Origin: Pseudoxanthomonas sp.
Lineage (GTDB): Bacteria > Pseudomonadota > Gammaproteobacteria > Xanthomonadales > Xanthomonadaceae
Reading direction: 5' to 3'
Assembly (NCBI GenBank): GCA_017745195.1
Contig: JAGHZW010000133.1
Location: 1-33,411, forward strand
Length of the DNA: 33,411 bases
Shown piece after piece: positions 7,389 to 16,300 of the stretch (the first letter of the stretch is position 1; each line of letters starts with the position of its first letter). The notes beneath the pieces were generated by a model. That model had not been told where the DNA came from, searched no databases, and saw only the letters and a list, made by a program, of their open reading frames with translations. Position numbers and translations under genes: made by a program.

Positions 7389-8258
7389 TCAGAGCACGTA
7401 GACGAACAGGAACAGCGCCAGCCAGACCACGTCGACGAAGTGCCAGTACCACGCGGCCGCTTCGAACGCGAAATGGTTGTCCGGGGTGAAATGGCCCTTG
7501 GCCACGCGGATCCACATCACCGCCAGCATGATCGTGCCCAGCAGCACGTGCGCGCCGTGGAAGCCGGTGAGCATGAAGAAGGTCGAGCCGTAGATGCCCG
7601 AGCCCAGGGTCAGGTTGAGCTCGTGGTACGCGTGGATGTATTCCTTGGCCTGGAAGTACAGGAAGGTCAGGCCCAGCAGCACGGTCAGGCCCTGCCACAG
7701 CAGCACCTGGCCGCGTGCGTTGGCCTTGAGCGCGTGGTGGGCGATGGTCAGGGTCATGCCCGAGGTCAGCAGGATCAGCGTGTTGACCAGCGGCAGGCCC
7801 CAGGCCGGGATGGTCTGGAAATGGCCACCGACCTGGCCCGGGCCGGCGGTCGGCCAGGCGGCGGTGTACCCGTCCCACAGCAGCGCGTTGGTCATCACGC
7901 CGTCGCCATCGCCGCCCAGCCACGGCAGCGCCAGCTGGCGGGCGTAGAACAGCGCGCCGAAGAAGGCGCCGAAGAACATCACCTCGGAGAAGATGAACCA
8001 GATCATCCCCATCCGGAACGAGACGTCGACCTGGCGGTTGTAGTGGCCGGCCATCGACTCGCGCACCACTTCGCTGAACCAGTAGAACAGCACCGCGAGC
8101 ATCGCCGCCACGCCGGCGAAGAACACCCACTTGCCCCATGCCACGCCGTTGATCCAGCTGGCCACGCCGACCATCAGCGTGAACAGCGCGACCGAAGCCA
8201 TGATCGGCGCCTTGCTCTGCGCCGGTACGAAATAGTGGTCCGTCTGCGGTTGGGCCAT
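7389..8258 (-). CDS. ctaE: Cytochrome c oxidase subunit III
   Basis: Subunit III stabilises the aa3 oxidase core and supports proton uptake. The 289-residue protein has about seven membrane helices. Family motifs include FRMGMIWFIFSEVMFFGAFF with the buried glutamate of SEVMFF, IAHHALKA, KEYIHAYHELNLTLGSGIYGSTFFMLTGFHGAHV and the end AAWYWHFVDVVWLALF. It begins 21 bases after ctaG in the same direction and is the last gene of the structural unit. Confidence 0.97.
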   Translation of the reverse strand: MAQPQTDHYFVPAQSKAPIMASVALFTLMVGVASWINGVAWGKWVFFAGVAAMLAVLFYWFSEVVRESMAGHYNRQVDVSFRMGMIWFIFSEVMFFGAFFGALFYARQLALPWLGGDGDGVMTNALLWDGYTAAWPTAGPGQVGGHFQTIPAWGLPLVNTLILLTSGMTLTIAHHALKANARGQVLLWQGLTVLLGLTFLYFQAKEYIHAYHELNLTLGSGIYGSTFFMLTGFHGAHVLLGTIMLAVMWIRVAKGHFTPDNHFAFEAAAWYWHFVDVVWLALFLFVYVL

Positions 8259-8279
8259 GGCGGTGTGTTTCCGTGCTCG

Positions 8280-8873
8280 TCAGGGCGCCGCGTGCGGCGC
8301 GTTGGTGGCCTGTGCCGCGCCCAGTCGCGCGGTCAGGTCCTCGTTCTTGAAGAAAGTGTAGGACAGCGTGATCGTCTTGACGTCGTCCGGCAGGTCGCGG
8401 TCGACGATGAAGCGCACCGGCATGTCGCGCTTCTCGCCCGGCTGCAGGGTCTGGGCGGTGAAGCAGAAGCATTCGGTCTTGGTGAAGTGGCCGGAGGCGC
8501 GCGCCGGCGCCACCGAGGGCACCGCGCTGCCGACGATGGCGCGATCGCCATCGTTGCGGGCGAAGTAGCGCGCCTCGTTGAGTTCGCCCGGCACCACCTG
8601 CATGGTCAGCTGCTCGGGATGGAACGCCCACGGCAGCTTGGAATTGACCCCGCCGTCGAACTGCACGGTGACCGTGCGCGCCTTGCGGTTCTCGCCGGCG
8701 GCGGCGGCGCGGACCTGGCCGGGCCCCTGTTCCAGGCGGATGCCGAACACCTTCTCGCAGGCGATCCGGTACAGCGGCACCAGCGAGAAGGTCAGCGCGA
8801 ACGCGGCCAGCGCCACGCCGGCCAGCTTCAGCCAGCCCGCGCCACGCTTCACCGGGGCCTGCTGCGCACTCAT
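8280..8873 (-). CDS. ctaG: Cytochrome c oxidase assembly protein CtaG (Cox11), copper chaperone
   Basis: Cox11 delivers copper to the CuB site of subunit I. The 197-residue protein has one N-terminal membrane helix (LKLAGVALAAFALTFSLVPLY) followed at once by YRIACEKVFGI with Cys39. The copper-binding pair ECFCF (Cys135, Cys137) sits in KTECFCFTAQTLQPGE. The periplasmic beta-sandwich strands around PWAFHPEQLTMQV are also typical. Its ATG overlaps the stop of the 45-residue gene upstream by four bases. Confidence 0.97.
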   Translation of the reverse strand: MSAQQAPVKRGAGWLKLAGVALAAFALTFSLVPLYRIACEKVFGIRLEQGPGQVRAAAAGENRKARTVTVQFDGGVNSKLPWAFHPEQLTMQVVPGELNEARYFARNDGDRAIVGSAVPSVAPARASGHFTKTECFCFTAQTLQPGEKRDMPVRFIVDRDLPDDVKTITLSYTFFKNEDLTARLGAAQATNAPHAAP

Positions 8874-9007
8874 GCCGAACCCAGCACCCCGGACAGGATG
8901 AAGGCCAGGTACACGACCAGCGCGATGGCGCCCACGATCCAGGCCGTGCGCACCACGCCCTTGCGGCGGCGTGCGTTGTCCTGGTTGTGGTCGGTCGGTG
9001 CGGTCAT
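8870..9007 (-). CDS. 45-residue single-pass membrane peptide in oxidase operon
   Basis: A short gene that is easy to miss. It starts at ATG 9007 and reads MTAPTDHNQDNARRRKGVVR, then a hydrophobic helix TAWIVGAIALVVYLAFILSG, and ends VLGSA. Its TGA overlaps the ctaG start as ATGA, which argues strongly that it is translated and coupled to ctaG. Small single-helix proteins at this place between subunit I and ctaG occur in many proteobacteria and are sometimes called cytochrome oxidase small assembly protein or CoxF-like. The arginine-rich segment before the helix predicts an N-in topology. Function is inferred from position only. Confidence 0.85.
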   Translation of the reverse strand: MTAPTDHNQDNARRRKGVVRTAWIVGAIALVVYLAFILSGVLGSA

Positions 9008-9031
9008 GACTGCGTGCTTCTTATTTCAGTA

Positions 9032-9053
9032 CCGGCACCCGAACGGATGCCGG
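9032..9053 (-). other. Intercistronic stem-loop between subunit I and the small membrane gene
   Basis: CCGGCA (9032-9037) pairs with TGCCGG (9048-9053), with partial pairing inside. It lies in the 102-base gap after the subunit I stop. No T-tract follows in the direction of transcription, so it may set relative mRNA levels and not end transcription. Function is speculative. Confidence 0.35.
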
Positions 9054-9109
9054 CGTTTTCCTGTTGAACACCGGCACATGGATGGGCCGGCTCTTCGGAG
9101 GGATTCCGA

Positions 9110-10723
9110 TCAATGGCTCACGTCACCGTGCGCCAGGTCGCCGTCCTTGATCACCGGCGGCGTGGAGAAGGTGTGGTGCGGCGCCGGCGAGGGCACGGTC
9201 CACTCCAGGCCACGCGCCGCTTCCCAGGCGCGCGCATCGGCCTTGGCACCGTTGCGCTTCGAGTGCAGCAGGATCGCGGCCATCATGAACGGGGTGACGA
9301 ACATGCCGAACGCGCCGATCGAACTGACCAGGTTCCAGTCGGCGAACACCACGTTGTAGTCGGGGATGCGGCGCGGCATGCCGGCCAGGCCGAGGAAGTG
9401 CTGCGGGAAGAACAGCAGGTTGACGAACACCACCGACCACCAGAAGTGGAACTTGGCCGCGGTCTGGTTGTACATGCGGCCGGTCCACTTCGGCCACCAG
9501 TAGTACACCGCCGCGATCAGCGCGAACACCGCGCCGGTCACCAGCACGTAGTGGAAGTGCGCGACCACGAAGTAGGTGTCGTGGTACTGGAAGTCGGCCG
9601 GCACGATCGCCAGCATCAGGCCCGAGAAGCCGCCGATGGTGAACAGGATCACGAAGGCGATCGCCCACAGCATCGGCGCTTCGAAGGTCAGCGAGCCCTT
9701 CCACATCGTGCTGACCCAGTTGAACACCTTCACGCCGGTCGGCACCGAGATCAGCATGGTGGCGAACATGAAGTAGATCTCGCCGCCCAGCGGCATGCCC
9801 ACGGTGAACATGTGGTGGGCCCAGACGATGAACGACAGGAACGCGATCGCCGCGGTCGCGTAGACCATCGCCTGGTAGCCGAACAGCGGCTTGCGGCTGA
9901 AGGTCGGGATGATCTCGCTGACCACGCCGAAGGCGGGCAGGATCATGATGTAGACCTCGGGGTGGCCGAAGAACCAGAAGATGTGCTGGAACATCACCGG
10001 GTCGCCGCCACCGGCCGCGTTGAAGAAGCTCGTCCCGAAGAACTTGTCGGTCAGCAGCATGGTCACCGCGCCGGCCAGCACCGGCATCACCGCGATCAGC
10101 AGGAACGCGGTGATCAGCCAGGTCCAGCAGAAGATCGGCATCTTCAGCAGGTCCAGGCCCGGGGCGCGCATGTTCAGCACGGTGGCGATGATGTTGATCG
10201 AGCCCATGATCGAGCTGACGCCCATCATGTGGATGGCGAAGATCGTGAACGCCACGTTGTAGCTGCCCTGCAGCGACAGCGGCGGGTACAGCGTCCAGCC
10301 GCCGGCCGGGGCGCCGCCCGGCAGGAACAGGGTCAGCAGCAGCAGGGTGAAGGCGAACGGCATGATCCAGAAGGACCAGTTGTTCATGCGCGGCAGCGCC
10401 ATGTCCGGCGCGCCGACCTGCAGCGGGATCATCCAGTTGGCCAGGCCGACGAAGGCCGGCATCACGCCGCCGAAGATCATGACCAGCGCGTGCACCGTGG
10501 TCATCTGGTTGAAGAACTCGGGCGCCACGAACTGCAGGCCCGGCTTCATCAGTTCGGCGCGGATCACCACCGACATCGCCGCGCCGATGATGAACATGAC
10601 GAAGGAGAACAGCAGGTACAGCGTGCCGATGTCCTTGTGGTTGGTCGAGAAGAACCAGCGCTCGACGAAACCCTGCTTGTGGCCGTGGTGGTCGTCGTGG
10701 TGGTCGACTGCGGAGTGGGCCAT
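9110..10723 (-). CDS. ctaD: Cytochrome c oxidase subunit I (A1-type heme-copper oxidase)
   Basis: This is the catalytic subunit that reduces oxygen and pumps protons. The 537-residue protein has twelve helices and a histidine-rich N-terminus (HSAVDHHDDHHGHKQG). Visible ligands are TVHALVM (His78, heme a), FGHPEVY (His254 and Tyr258, the CuB cross-link), HH at 303-304 (CuB) and the pair in VAHFHYV (His389 for heme a3, His391 for heme a). Glu256 in HPEVY, Asp107 of the GAPDMA motif with the Asn pair of PRMNN, and Lys332 of the PTGVKVFNW motif are the D- and K-channel residues of A1-type oxidases. It lies between subunit II and the 45-residue peptide. Confidence 0.98.
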   Translation of the reverse strand: MAHSAVDHHDDHHGHKQGFVERWFFSTNHKDIGTLYLLFSFVMFIIGAAMSVVIRAELMKPGLQFVAPEFFNQMTTVHALVMIFGGVMPAFVGLANWMIPLQVGAPDMALPRMNNWSFWIMPFAFTLLLLTLFLPGGAPAGGWTLYPPLSLQGSYNVAFTIFAIHMMGVSSIMGSINIIATVLNMRAPGLDLLKMPIFCWTWLITAFLLIAVMPVLAGAVTMLLTDKFFGTSFFNAAGGGDPVMFQHIFWFFGHPEVYIMILPAFGVVSEIIPTFSRKPLFGYQAMVYATAAIAFLSFIVWAHHMFTVGMPLGGEIYFMFATMLISVPTGVKVFNWVSTMWKGSLTFEAPMLWAIAFVILFTIGGFSGLMLAIVPADFQYHDTYFVVAHFHYVLVTGAVFALIAAVYYWWPKWTGRMYNQTAAKFHFWWSVVFVNLLFFPQHFLGLAGMPRRIPDYNVVFADWNLVSSIGAFGMFVTPFMMAAILLHSKRNGAKADARAWEAARGLEWTVPSPAPHHTFSTPPVIKDGDLAHGDVSH

Positions 10724-10801
10724 GGCGTTGCTACCTCTGGAATGCGTTTGCGTGGCGGCCGCCGGGCGGCCGTTGCGTTGATCTCGCGGGACCGGCCCGG
10801 G

Positions 10802-11743
10802 TCAGCCCTGCGCGGCGCCGGCCTCGGGGGCGGCGTCCTGCGGTGCGGCTTCCGGTGCCGGGGCGGCCTCGCCAGCCGGGGCGGCTTCGGCGGCCGGTGC
10901 CGGTTCGGCGGCGGCCGGGGCGGCGGCGGCCACCTTCTTCGAGGCCAGCCAGCGGGCGAACTCTTCCTTCGACACCGCTTCGACCACGATCGGCATGAAG
11001 CCGTGGTCCTTGCCGCACAGTTCGGCGCACTGGCCGCGGTACACGCCGGGGGTCTTGATCTCGGTCCAGGCCTCGTTGATCAGGCCCGGGATCGCGTCCT
11101 GCTTCCAGCCCAGCGCCGGCACCCACCAGGCGTGGATGACGTCGTCGGCGGTGATGACGAAGCGGACCTTGGTGTCCACCGGCAGGACCAGGCGGTTGTC
11201 CACGTCGAGCAGGTAGTGCGGATTCTTGGCGAAGTCCGGCACCTCGCCGCTCTGGCGGATGCGGTCGGACTCGCGGTCCAGGCGACTGGTGAAGGTCACG
11301 TTCTCGCCCAGGTAGTCGTACTTCCACATCCACTGGTAGCCGGTGACCTTCACCGTCATCTCGGCGTCGCGGGTGTCGTACATGGCGATCAGCTTGGCCG
11401 TGGCCGGCCACGCCATCGCGACCAGGATCAGGACCGGGATCACCGTCCAGATCGCCTCGGCGGTGGTGTTGTGGGTGAACTGCGCCGCGACCGCGCCCTT
11501 GGACTTGCGGAACCTGAACATCGCCACCGCCATCGCGCCGAACACCAGCACGCCGATGACGATGCAGACGATGAGCACGATCATGTGTGCTTCATAGGCG
11601 TTCTGCGAGGAAGCGGTCACGCCGCGCCCCATGTTCAACTGCCAGCGGTGCGGGTCCGCCGACTGGGCCCAGGCCAGCGCCGGCGCCACCAACAGCGCGC
11701 CTGCCGCCATCCACCGCTTCCACCATCCCTTCGCTTGCGTCAT
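10802..11743 (-). CDS. ctaC: Cytochrome c oxidase subunit II with Ala/Pro/Glu-rich tail
   Basis: Subunit II takes electrons from cytochrome c through the CuA centre. The 313-residue protein has a signal peptide ending near ALAWA, two membrane helices and a cupredoxin domain. CuA ligands are all present: His204 (VIHAWW), Cys239, Glu241, Cys243, His247 and Met250 in GQCAELCGKDHGFM. No fused cytochrome c domain is present, so this is an aa3 and not a caa3 type. After residue 270 a low-complexity Ala/Pro/Glu tail of about 43 residues extends into the periplasm, longer than usual. It starts 19 bases after the DUF2244 gene. Confidence 0.97.
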   Translation of the reverse strand: MTQAKGWWKRWMAAGALLVAPALAWAQSADPHRWQLNMGRGVTASSQNAYEAHMIVLIVCIVIGVLVFGAMAVAMFRFRKSKGAVAAQFTHNTTAEAIWTVIPVLILVAMAWPATAKLIAMYDTRDAEMTVKVTGYQWMWKYDYLGENVTFTSRLDRESDRIRQSGEVPDFAKNPHYLLDVDNRLVLPVDTKVRFVITADDVIHAWWVPALGWKQDAIPGLINEAWTEIKTPGVYRGQCAELCGKDHGFMPIVVEAVSKEEFARWLASKKVAAAAPAAAEPAPAAEAAPAGEAAPAPEAAPQDAAPEAGAAQG

Positions 11744-11762
11744 TGCCTAGACCCTGGTTGCG

Positions 11763-12236
11763 TCATCGGTTGCGGCCTTCTGGGGCCGCCAGGAAATCCT
11801 TCAAACACCGTGCCAGCTGCGAGCGTTCGTCCGGGCCCAGGAAGGCACCCACCTCGACCGAGCGGCCGCTGGACGACAGCGTGACCCTGCCGTCGTCCCT
11901 CCCCACGTTCATCCGCACCCAGTGCGGATGGGCGCGGAACACGACATCGGCCCCGCGGCGGACTTCCACCGCCGACGGCCCGATGGCGATCTCCTCGCCC
12001 CGTTCCCCGCTGCGCCACAGCCAGCGCAGCGCCAGCGCGACCCCCGCGCTGTGCAGCAGGGCGAAGGCCGGCGCGAAGACATTCCCGGCCAGCCAGCCGA
12101 GTCCCGCCACCAGCCACATCGCCCCCGCCAGCGCAGCGAACAGGGCCCTGAACTGGCGGGCCGTCAGGGCCCGCGGCGGGCGCAGCCGCAGCTGCGCACC
12201 GGCGTCGCCGGACCTGGTCGGAACCACCTCGATCAT
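11763..12236 (-). CDS. DUF2244 membrane protein, first gene of the oxidase unit
   Basis: A 157-residue protein of the DUF2244 family, often found next to subunit II genes in proteobacteria. It starts MIEVVPTRSGDAGAQLRLRP. Two hydrophobic segments follow (about 29-44 and 49-66), then a soluble part with WRSGERGEEIAIGPSAVEV and VRMNVG. The end, LGPDERSQLARCLKDFL, is typical: the family closes with a phrase about element or scale of the protein becoming membrane-associated, but its job is unknown. The frame is open further upstream, but the ATG at 12236 matches the family start and leaves a promoter region. A link to oxidase assembly is inferred from position. Confidence 0.82.
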   Translation of the reverse strand: MIEVVPTRSGDAGAQLRLRPPRALTARQFRALFAALAGAMWLVAGLGWLAGNVFAPAFALLHSAGVALALRWLWRSGERGEEIAIGPSAVEVRRGADVVFRAHPHWVRMNVGRDDGRVTLSSSGRSVEVGAFLGPDERSQLARCLKDFLAAPEGRNR

Positions 12237-12276
12237 GTCGCCCACCGCCGCTTGCCGCCTGCGGAAAACACCAAAG

Positions 12277-12306
12277 ATGGTAAGCGCTGGGCATACCGAG
12301 CGGCAA
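12277..12306 (-). promoter_or_regulatory. Candidate promoter of the oxidase structural unit
   Basis: Read on the reverse strand, TTGCCG (12306-12301) and TACCAT (12282-12277) are separated by 18 bases. They lie about 40 bases before the DUF2244 start. The match to sigma-70 is moderate, but the position is right for the DUF2244-ctaC-ctaD unit. Confidence 0.45.
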
Positions 12307-12312
12307 CTTGCA

Positions 12313-12326
12313 TTGATCCGGCTCAA
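12313..12326. promoter_or_regulatory. Anr/FNR-like box in the divergent promoter region
   Basis: TTGATCCGGCTCAA matches the TTGAT-N4-ATCAA consensus at nine of ten fixed positions. It lies just upstream of the proposed -35 of the oxidase unit, centred roughly 49 bases before the predicted start site, and could also act on the divergent AraC gene. Oxygen control of a high-oxygen oxidase would make sense, but binding is not shown. Confidence 0.5.
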
Positions 12327-12435
12327 GTCCCTGGCCGCGTTTCCGCGCTGCGGAAGGTCCCGCCGCACCTGTGGCCGAGCGTCGCGGACCCGGGCCGGGC
12401 GGCCCGCCGCAGCCGGAACGGAGGCAGCCCCTAGA

Positions 12436-13185
12436 ATGTGCGTGTCCCGCCCGCCTGCGACCGCGCCCACCGTGAAGCCCGCCCCTCCGACCGTGGACGC
12501 CGCCGAGGTCGAGGCCCTGTTCGACTCGATCCCCGATGTCCTGTTCTTCATCAAGGACCGGGAGGGCCGCTATACCCACGTCAACGCGACCATGCTGCGC
12601 CGGCTGGGGCTGCGCTCGCGGCGCGAGATCATCGGCAAGCGCGCCAGCGAGGTGTACCCCAGCGGCCTGGGCGCGACCTACGGCCTGCAGGACCAGCAGG
12701 TGCTTGAAGGCGCGGTGATCGACAACCTGCTGGAACTGCACCTGTTCTCCGACCAGGAGCCGGGCTGGTGCCTGACCTGCAAGCGGCCGCTGCGGGTGGA
12801 CGGCCAGGTCGCCGGCCTGATCGGCATCTCCCGCGACCTGGCCAGCCGCGAGGGCCTGGCCGCCGACTACCGGTCACTGAGCGAAGCGCTGGTCCACATG
12901 AACCGGCACTACGCCGGCAACATCCGCATCCACGACCTGCTGGCGATCACCGGCTTTTCCGAGTCCAAGCTCGAGCGCACCTTCCAGAAGGTGTTCCAGC
13001 TGACGCCCCTGCAGCTGCTGACCCGGATCCGGATCCAGGCGGCGATGCACCGCCTGCACGGACCGGGCAGCATCGCCTCGATCGCCCAGGCCTGCGGCTT
13101 CAGCGACCAGAGCGCCTTCACCCGCCGCTTCGTGGCCCTGGTCGGCATGACCCCGAGCGAGTACCGGGCCCTGCGCCAGGCCTGA
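12436..13185 (+). CDS. AraC family transcriptional regulator with N-terminal PAS domain
   Basis: A 249-residue regulator. Residues about 25-130 form a PAS fold (ALFDSIPDVLFFIKDREGRYTHVN at the start, RPLRVDGQVAGLIGISRDL at the end). Residues about 145-249 carry the AraC-type double helix-turn-helix: IRIHDLLAITGFSESKLERTFQKVF, then SIASIAQACGFSDQSAFTRRFVALVGMTPSEYR. It lies directly upstream of putA in the same direction. Pseudomonas uses an AraC-type activator (PruR) for putA, so control of proline use is likely by analogy. Start choice is uncertain: ATG 12436 has GGAGG 12 bases upstream, while TAGAAT at 12432-12437 could be a -10, which would favour GTG 12472. Confidence 0.85.
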   Translation: MCVSRPPATAPTVKPAPPTVDAAEVEALFDSIPDVLFFIKDREGRYTHVNATMLRRLGLRSRREIIGKRASEVYPSGLGATYGLQDQQVLEGAVIDNLLELHLFSDQEPGWCLTCKRPLRVDGQVAGLIGISRDLASREGLAADYRSLSEALVHMNRHYAGNIRIHDLLAITGFSESKLERTFQKVFQLTPLQLLTRIRIQAAMHRLHGPGSIASIAQACGFSDQSAFTRRFVALVGMTPSEYRALRQA

Positions 13186-13189
13186 ACCG

Positions 13190-13203
13190 GGCCGCCGGCG
13201 GCC
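13190..13203 (+). terminator. Possible weak terminator after the AraC gene
   Basis: A GC palindrome, GGCCGCCGGCGGCC, starts 5 bases after the AraC stop and is followed by TTTGTG. The stem is only 5 bp with a 4-base loop and the T-run is short, so read-through into putA is likely. Confidence 0.3.
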
Positions 13204-13361
13204 TTTGTGCCGGCTTCCGCGGCGGCGGCGCCGGAATCCTTCAAGCCAGTGTCACCGGGTCGCGACCATCATGGGCGGCTTGGCGCCACGCCATTCCGAC
13301 CCGTCCGCGCACCGGCCTCCCGCGACCGTTGCGGCGCCCGTTCCTGCAGCCGACCTCGACC

Positions 13362-16300
13362 ATGACCGCCTCGCCCGCAGCCCGCCCCCAACCCGCCCCG
13401 CACGCCGCGATCCCGGTCGCGCCCATCCCCGCCACGCCGCCGGCGCTGCGCGCCGCGATCACCGCCGCCTGGCTGCGCGACGAGGCCACCCACGTCCGCG
13501 AACTGCTGCTGCAGGCACGCCAGGAATCGCTGGTCCAGGCCGAGATCGACGCGCTGGCGGCCGACCTGGTCCGCCGCGTGCGCGCCCGCGTCCACGACCA
13601 GGGCGCGATCGAGGCCTTCATGCGCCAGTACGACCTGGGCAGCGAAGAGGGCGTGCTGCTGATGTGCGTGGCCGAGGCGCTGCTGCGCATCCCCGACCAG
13701 GAGACCGCCGACAAGCTGATCCGCGACAAGCTCGGCGACGCCGACTGGGAGAAACACCTGGGCCAGAGCGAGTCGGTGCTGGTCAACGCCTCGACCTGGG
13801 GCCTGATGCTCACCGGCAAGCTGGTCAACCTCAACGACCTCACCCGCCACGACGTGCCCGGCGCGTTCAAGCGCCTGGTCGGCCGGGTCGGCGAGCCGGT
13901 GGTGCGCCTGGCCGTGCGCCAGGCGATGCGGATCATGGGCCACCAGTTCGTCATGGGCCGCACGATCGGCGAGGCGCTGTCGCGCTCGAAGAAGGGCGAA
14001 AACGCCAGCTACCGCTATTCGTTCGACATGCTCGGCGAAGGTGCGCTGACCATGAAGGACGCGCGCCGCTACCTGCAGGCCTACCGCGACGCGATCCACG
14101 CGATCGGGCGCAGTGGCAATTACGTGGGCAGCGACGTGTTCGCCGCGCCGAGCATCTCGATCAAGCTGTCCGCGCTGTTCCCGCGCTACGAGCATGCCAA
14201 GCGCGAACGGGTGCTGGCCGAACTGGCGCCGGCGGTGCTCGAGCTGGCCCAGCTGGCGAAGTCGTACGGCATCGGCTACACCGTCGATGCGGAGGAAAGC
14301 GACCGCCTGGAACTGTCGCTGGACCTGATCGAGGCGACCTTCGCCGATCCCTCGCTCGATGGCTGGGAAGGCTACGGCCTGGCCGTGCAGGCCTACCAGA
14401 AGCGCGCGCCGTACGTGATCGACTTCCTCGCCGACCTGGCCCGCCGCGTCGGCCGCCGCATCCCGGTGCGCCTGGTCAAGGGCGCCTACTGGGACGCGGA
14501 GATCAAGCGCGCCCAGGTCGAAGGCCTCCCCGGCTATCCGGTGTTCACCCGCAAGCAGAACACCGACGTGTCCTACCTGGCCACGGCCAGGCGCATGTTC
14601 GGCCACGGCGACGCGATCTATCCGATGTTCGCCACCCACAACGCGCAGACCATCGCCGCGATCCGCTCGATCGCGCAGGGCCGGCCCTACGAACACCAGA
14701 AGCTGCACGGCATGGGCGATGACCTCTACGCCGAAGTGGTGCCCACCGACCGCCTCGGCGTGCCGTGCCGCGTGTATGCGCCGGTCGGCAGCCACGAGGA
14801 CCTGCTGCCGTACCTGGTCCGCCGCCTGCTCGAGAACGGCGCCAATTCCAGCTTCGTTAACCGCATCACCGACGAGGACGTGCCGGTGGCCGCCCTGGTC
14901 CAGGATCCGGTCGCCGCAGTGTCCGCGTTCGACTCGATTCCGCATCCGCGCATCCCGCTGCCGCGCGACCTCTATATCCAGCAAGGCTTCGACAGGAACA
15001 ATTCCATGGGCGCCAACCTCGCCGACGACAACGAACTGCAGGCCCTGGCCGCGCGTTTGAACGAGCATGCCGGTCCCTGGCGCGCCGCGCCGCTGGTGCC
15101 GGGCGCGCTGCCGGCCGGCGAGAGCCTGGCGGTCGCCAGCCCGGCCGACCGCCGCCAGGTCATCGGCCACTGGCAGCCGGCCGACGCGGCCACCGTGCAG
15201 CGCGCGCTGGCCAATGCCGTGGCCGCGCAGCCGGCGTGGGACCGCACCCCGGCCGCCAGCCGCGCGGCGATCCTCGAACACGCCGCCACCCTGCTCGAGC
15301 AGCGCCTGCCCGAGTTCATGGCGCTGTGCGTGCGCGAAGCCGGCAAGACCCTGCCCGACTCGGTCGCCGAAGTACGCGAGGCGGTGGACTTCCTGCGCTA
15401 TTACGCTGCCCAGGCGCGTCGCCAGTTCGGCGCACCGGAACAGCTGCCCGGACCGACCGGCGAATCCAACGAGCTGCGCCTGCAGGGCCGCGGCGTGTTC
15501 GTCTGCATCAGCCCGTGGAATTTCCCGCTGGCGATCTTCCTCGGCCAGGTCAGCGCGGCGCTGGCCGCCGGCAACAGCGTGATCGCCAAGCCGGCCGAGC
15601 AGACCAGCCTGATTGGCTTTGCCGCGGTGAAGCTGCTGCACGAGGCGGGCGTGCCGGCTGACGCGCTGCAGTTCGTCCCCGGCGATGGCGCCACCGTCGG
15701 TGCGGCGCTGACCTCCGACGCACGCGTGGCCGGCGTGGCCTTCACCGGCTCGACCGAGACCGCGCGCGCGATCAACCGCGCCCTGGCCGCGCGCGACAAC
15801 GCGCCGATCGCGGTGCTGATCGCCGAGACCGGCGGCCAGAATGCGCTGATCGCCGATTCCTCGGCGCTGCCCGAGCAGCTGGTCAAGGACGCGATCGGTT
15901 CGGCGTTCACCTCCGCCGGCCAGCGCTGCTCGGCCGCGCGCGTGCTGTTCGTGCAGGACGACATCGCCGACAAGGTGATGACCATGCTCGCCGGCGCGAT
16001 GGCCGAGCTGAAGGTCGGCGATCCCGGCGCGCTGGCCACCGACGTCGGCCCGGTGATCGACACCGACGCGCTGGACGTGCTCAAGGCGCACGCCACGCGC
16101 ATGGACCAGGAGGCGCGCCACATCTCCACCGTGCCGATGGACACCGACCTGGCGCTGGGCACCTTCTTCGCGCCGCGCGCGTACGAACTGTCCTCGCTGT
16201 CGCAGCTGCAGCGCGAGGTGTTCGGCCCGGTCCTGCACGTGATCCGCTGGAAGGCCGACCAGCTCGACGCGGTGATCGACCAGGTCAACGCCACCGGCTA

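Noticed and set aside
10802-11743. caa3-type subunit II with fused cytochrome c
   Set aside because: No CxxCH heme-binding motif is present in the C-terminal tail.
9113-11884. A long forward open frame opposite subunits I and II
   Set aside because: His/Arg/Asp-rich low-complexity translation typical of antisense to membrane-protein genes; no motif seen.
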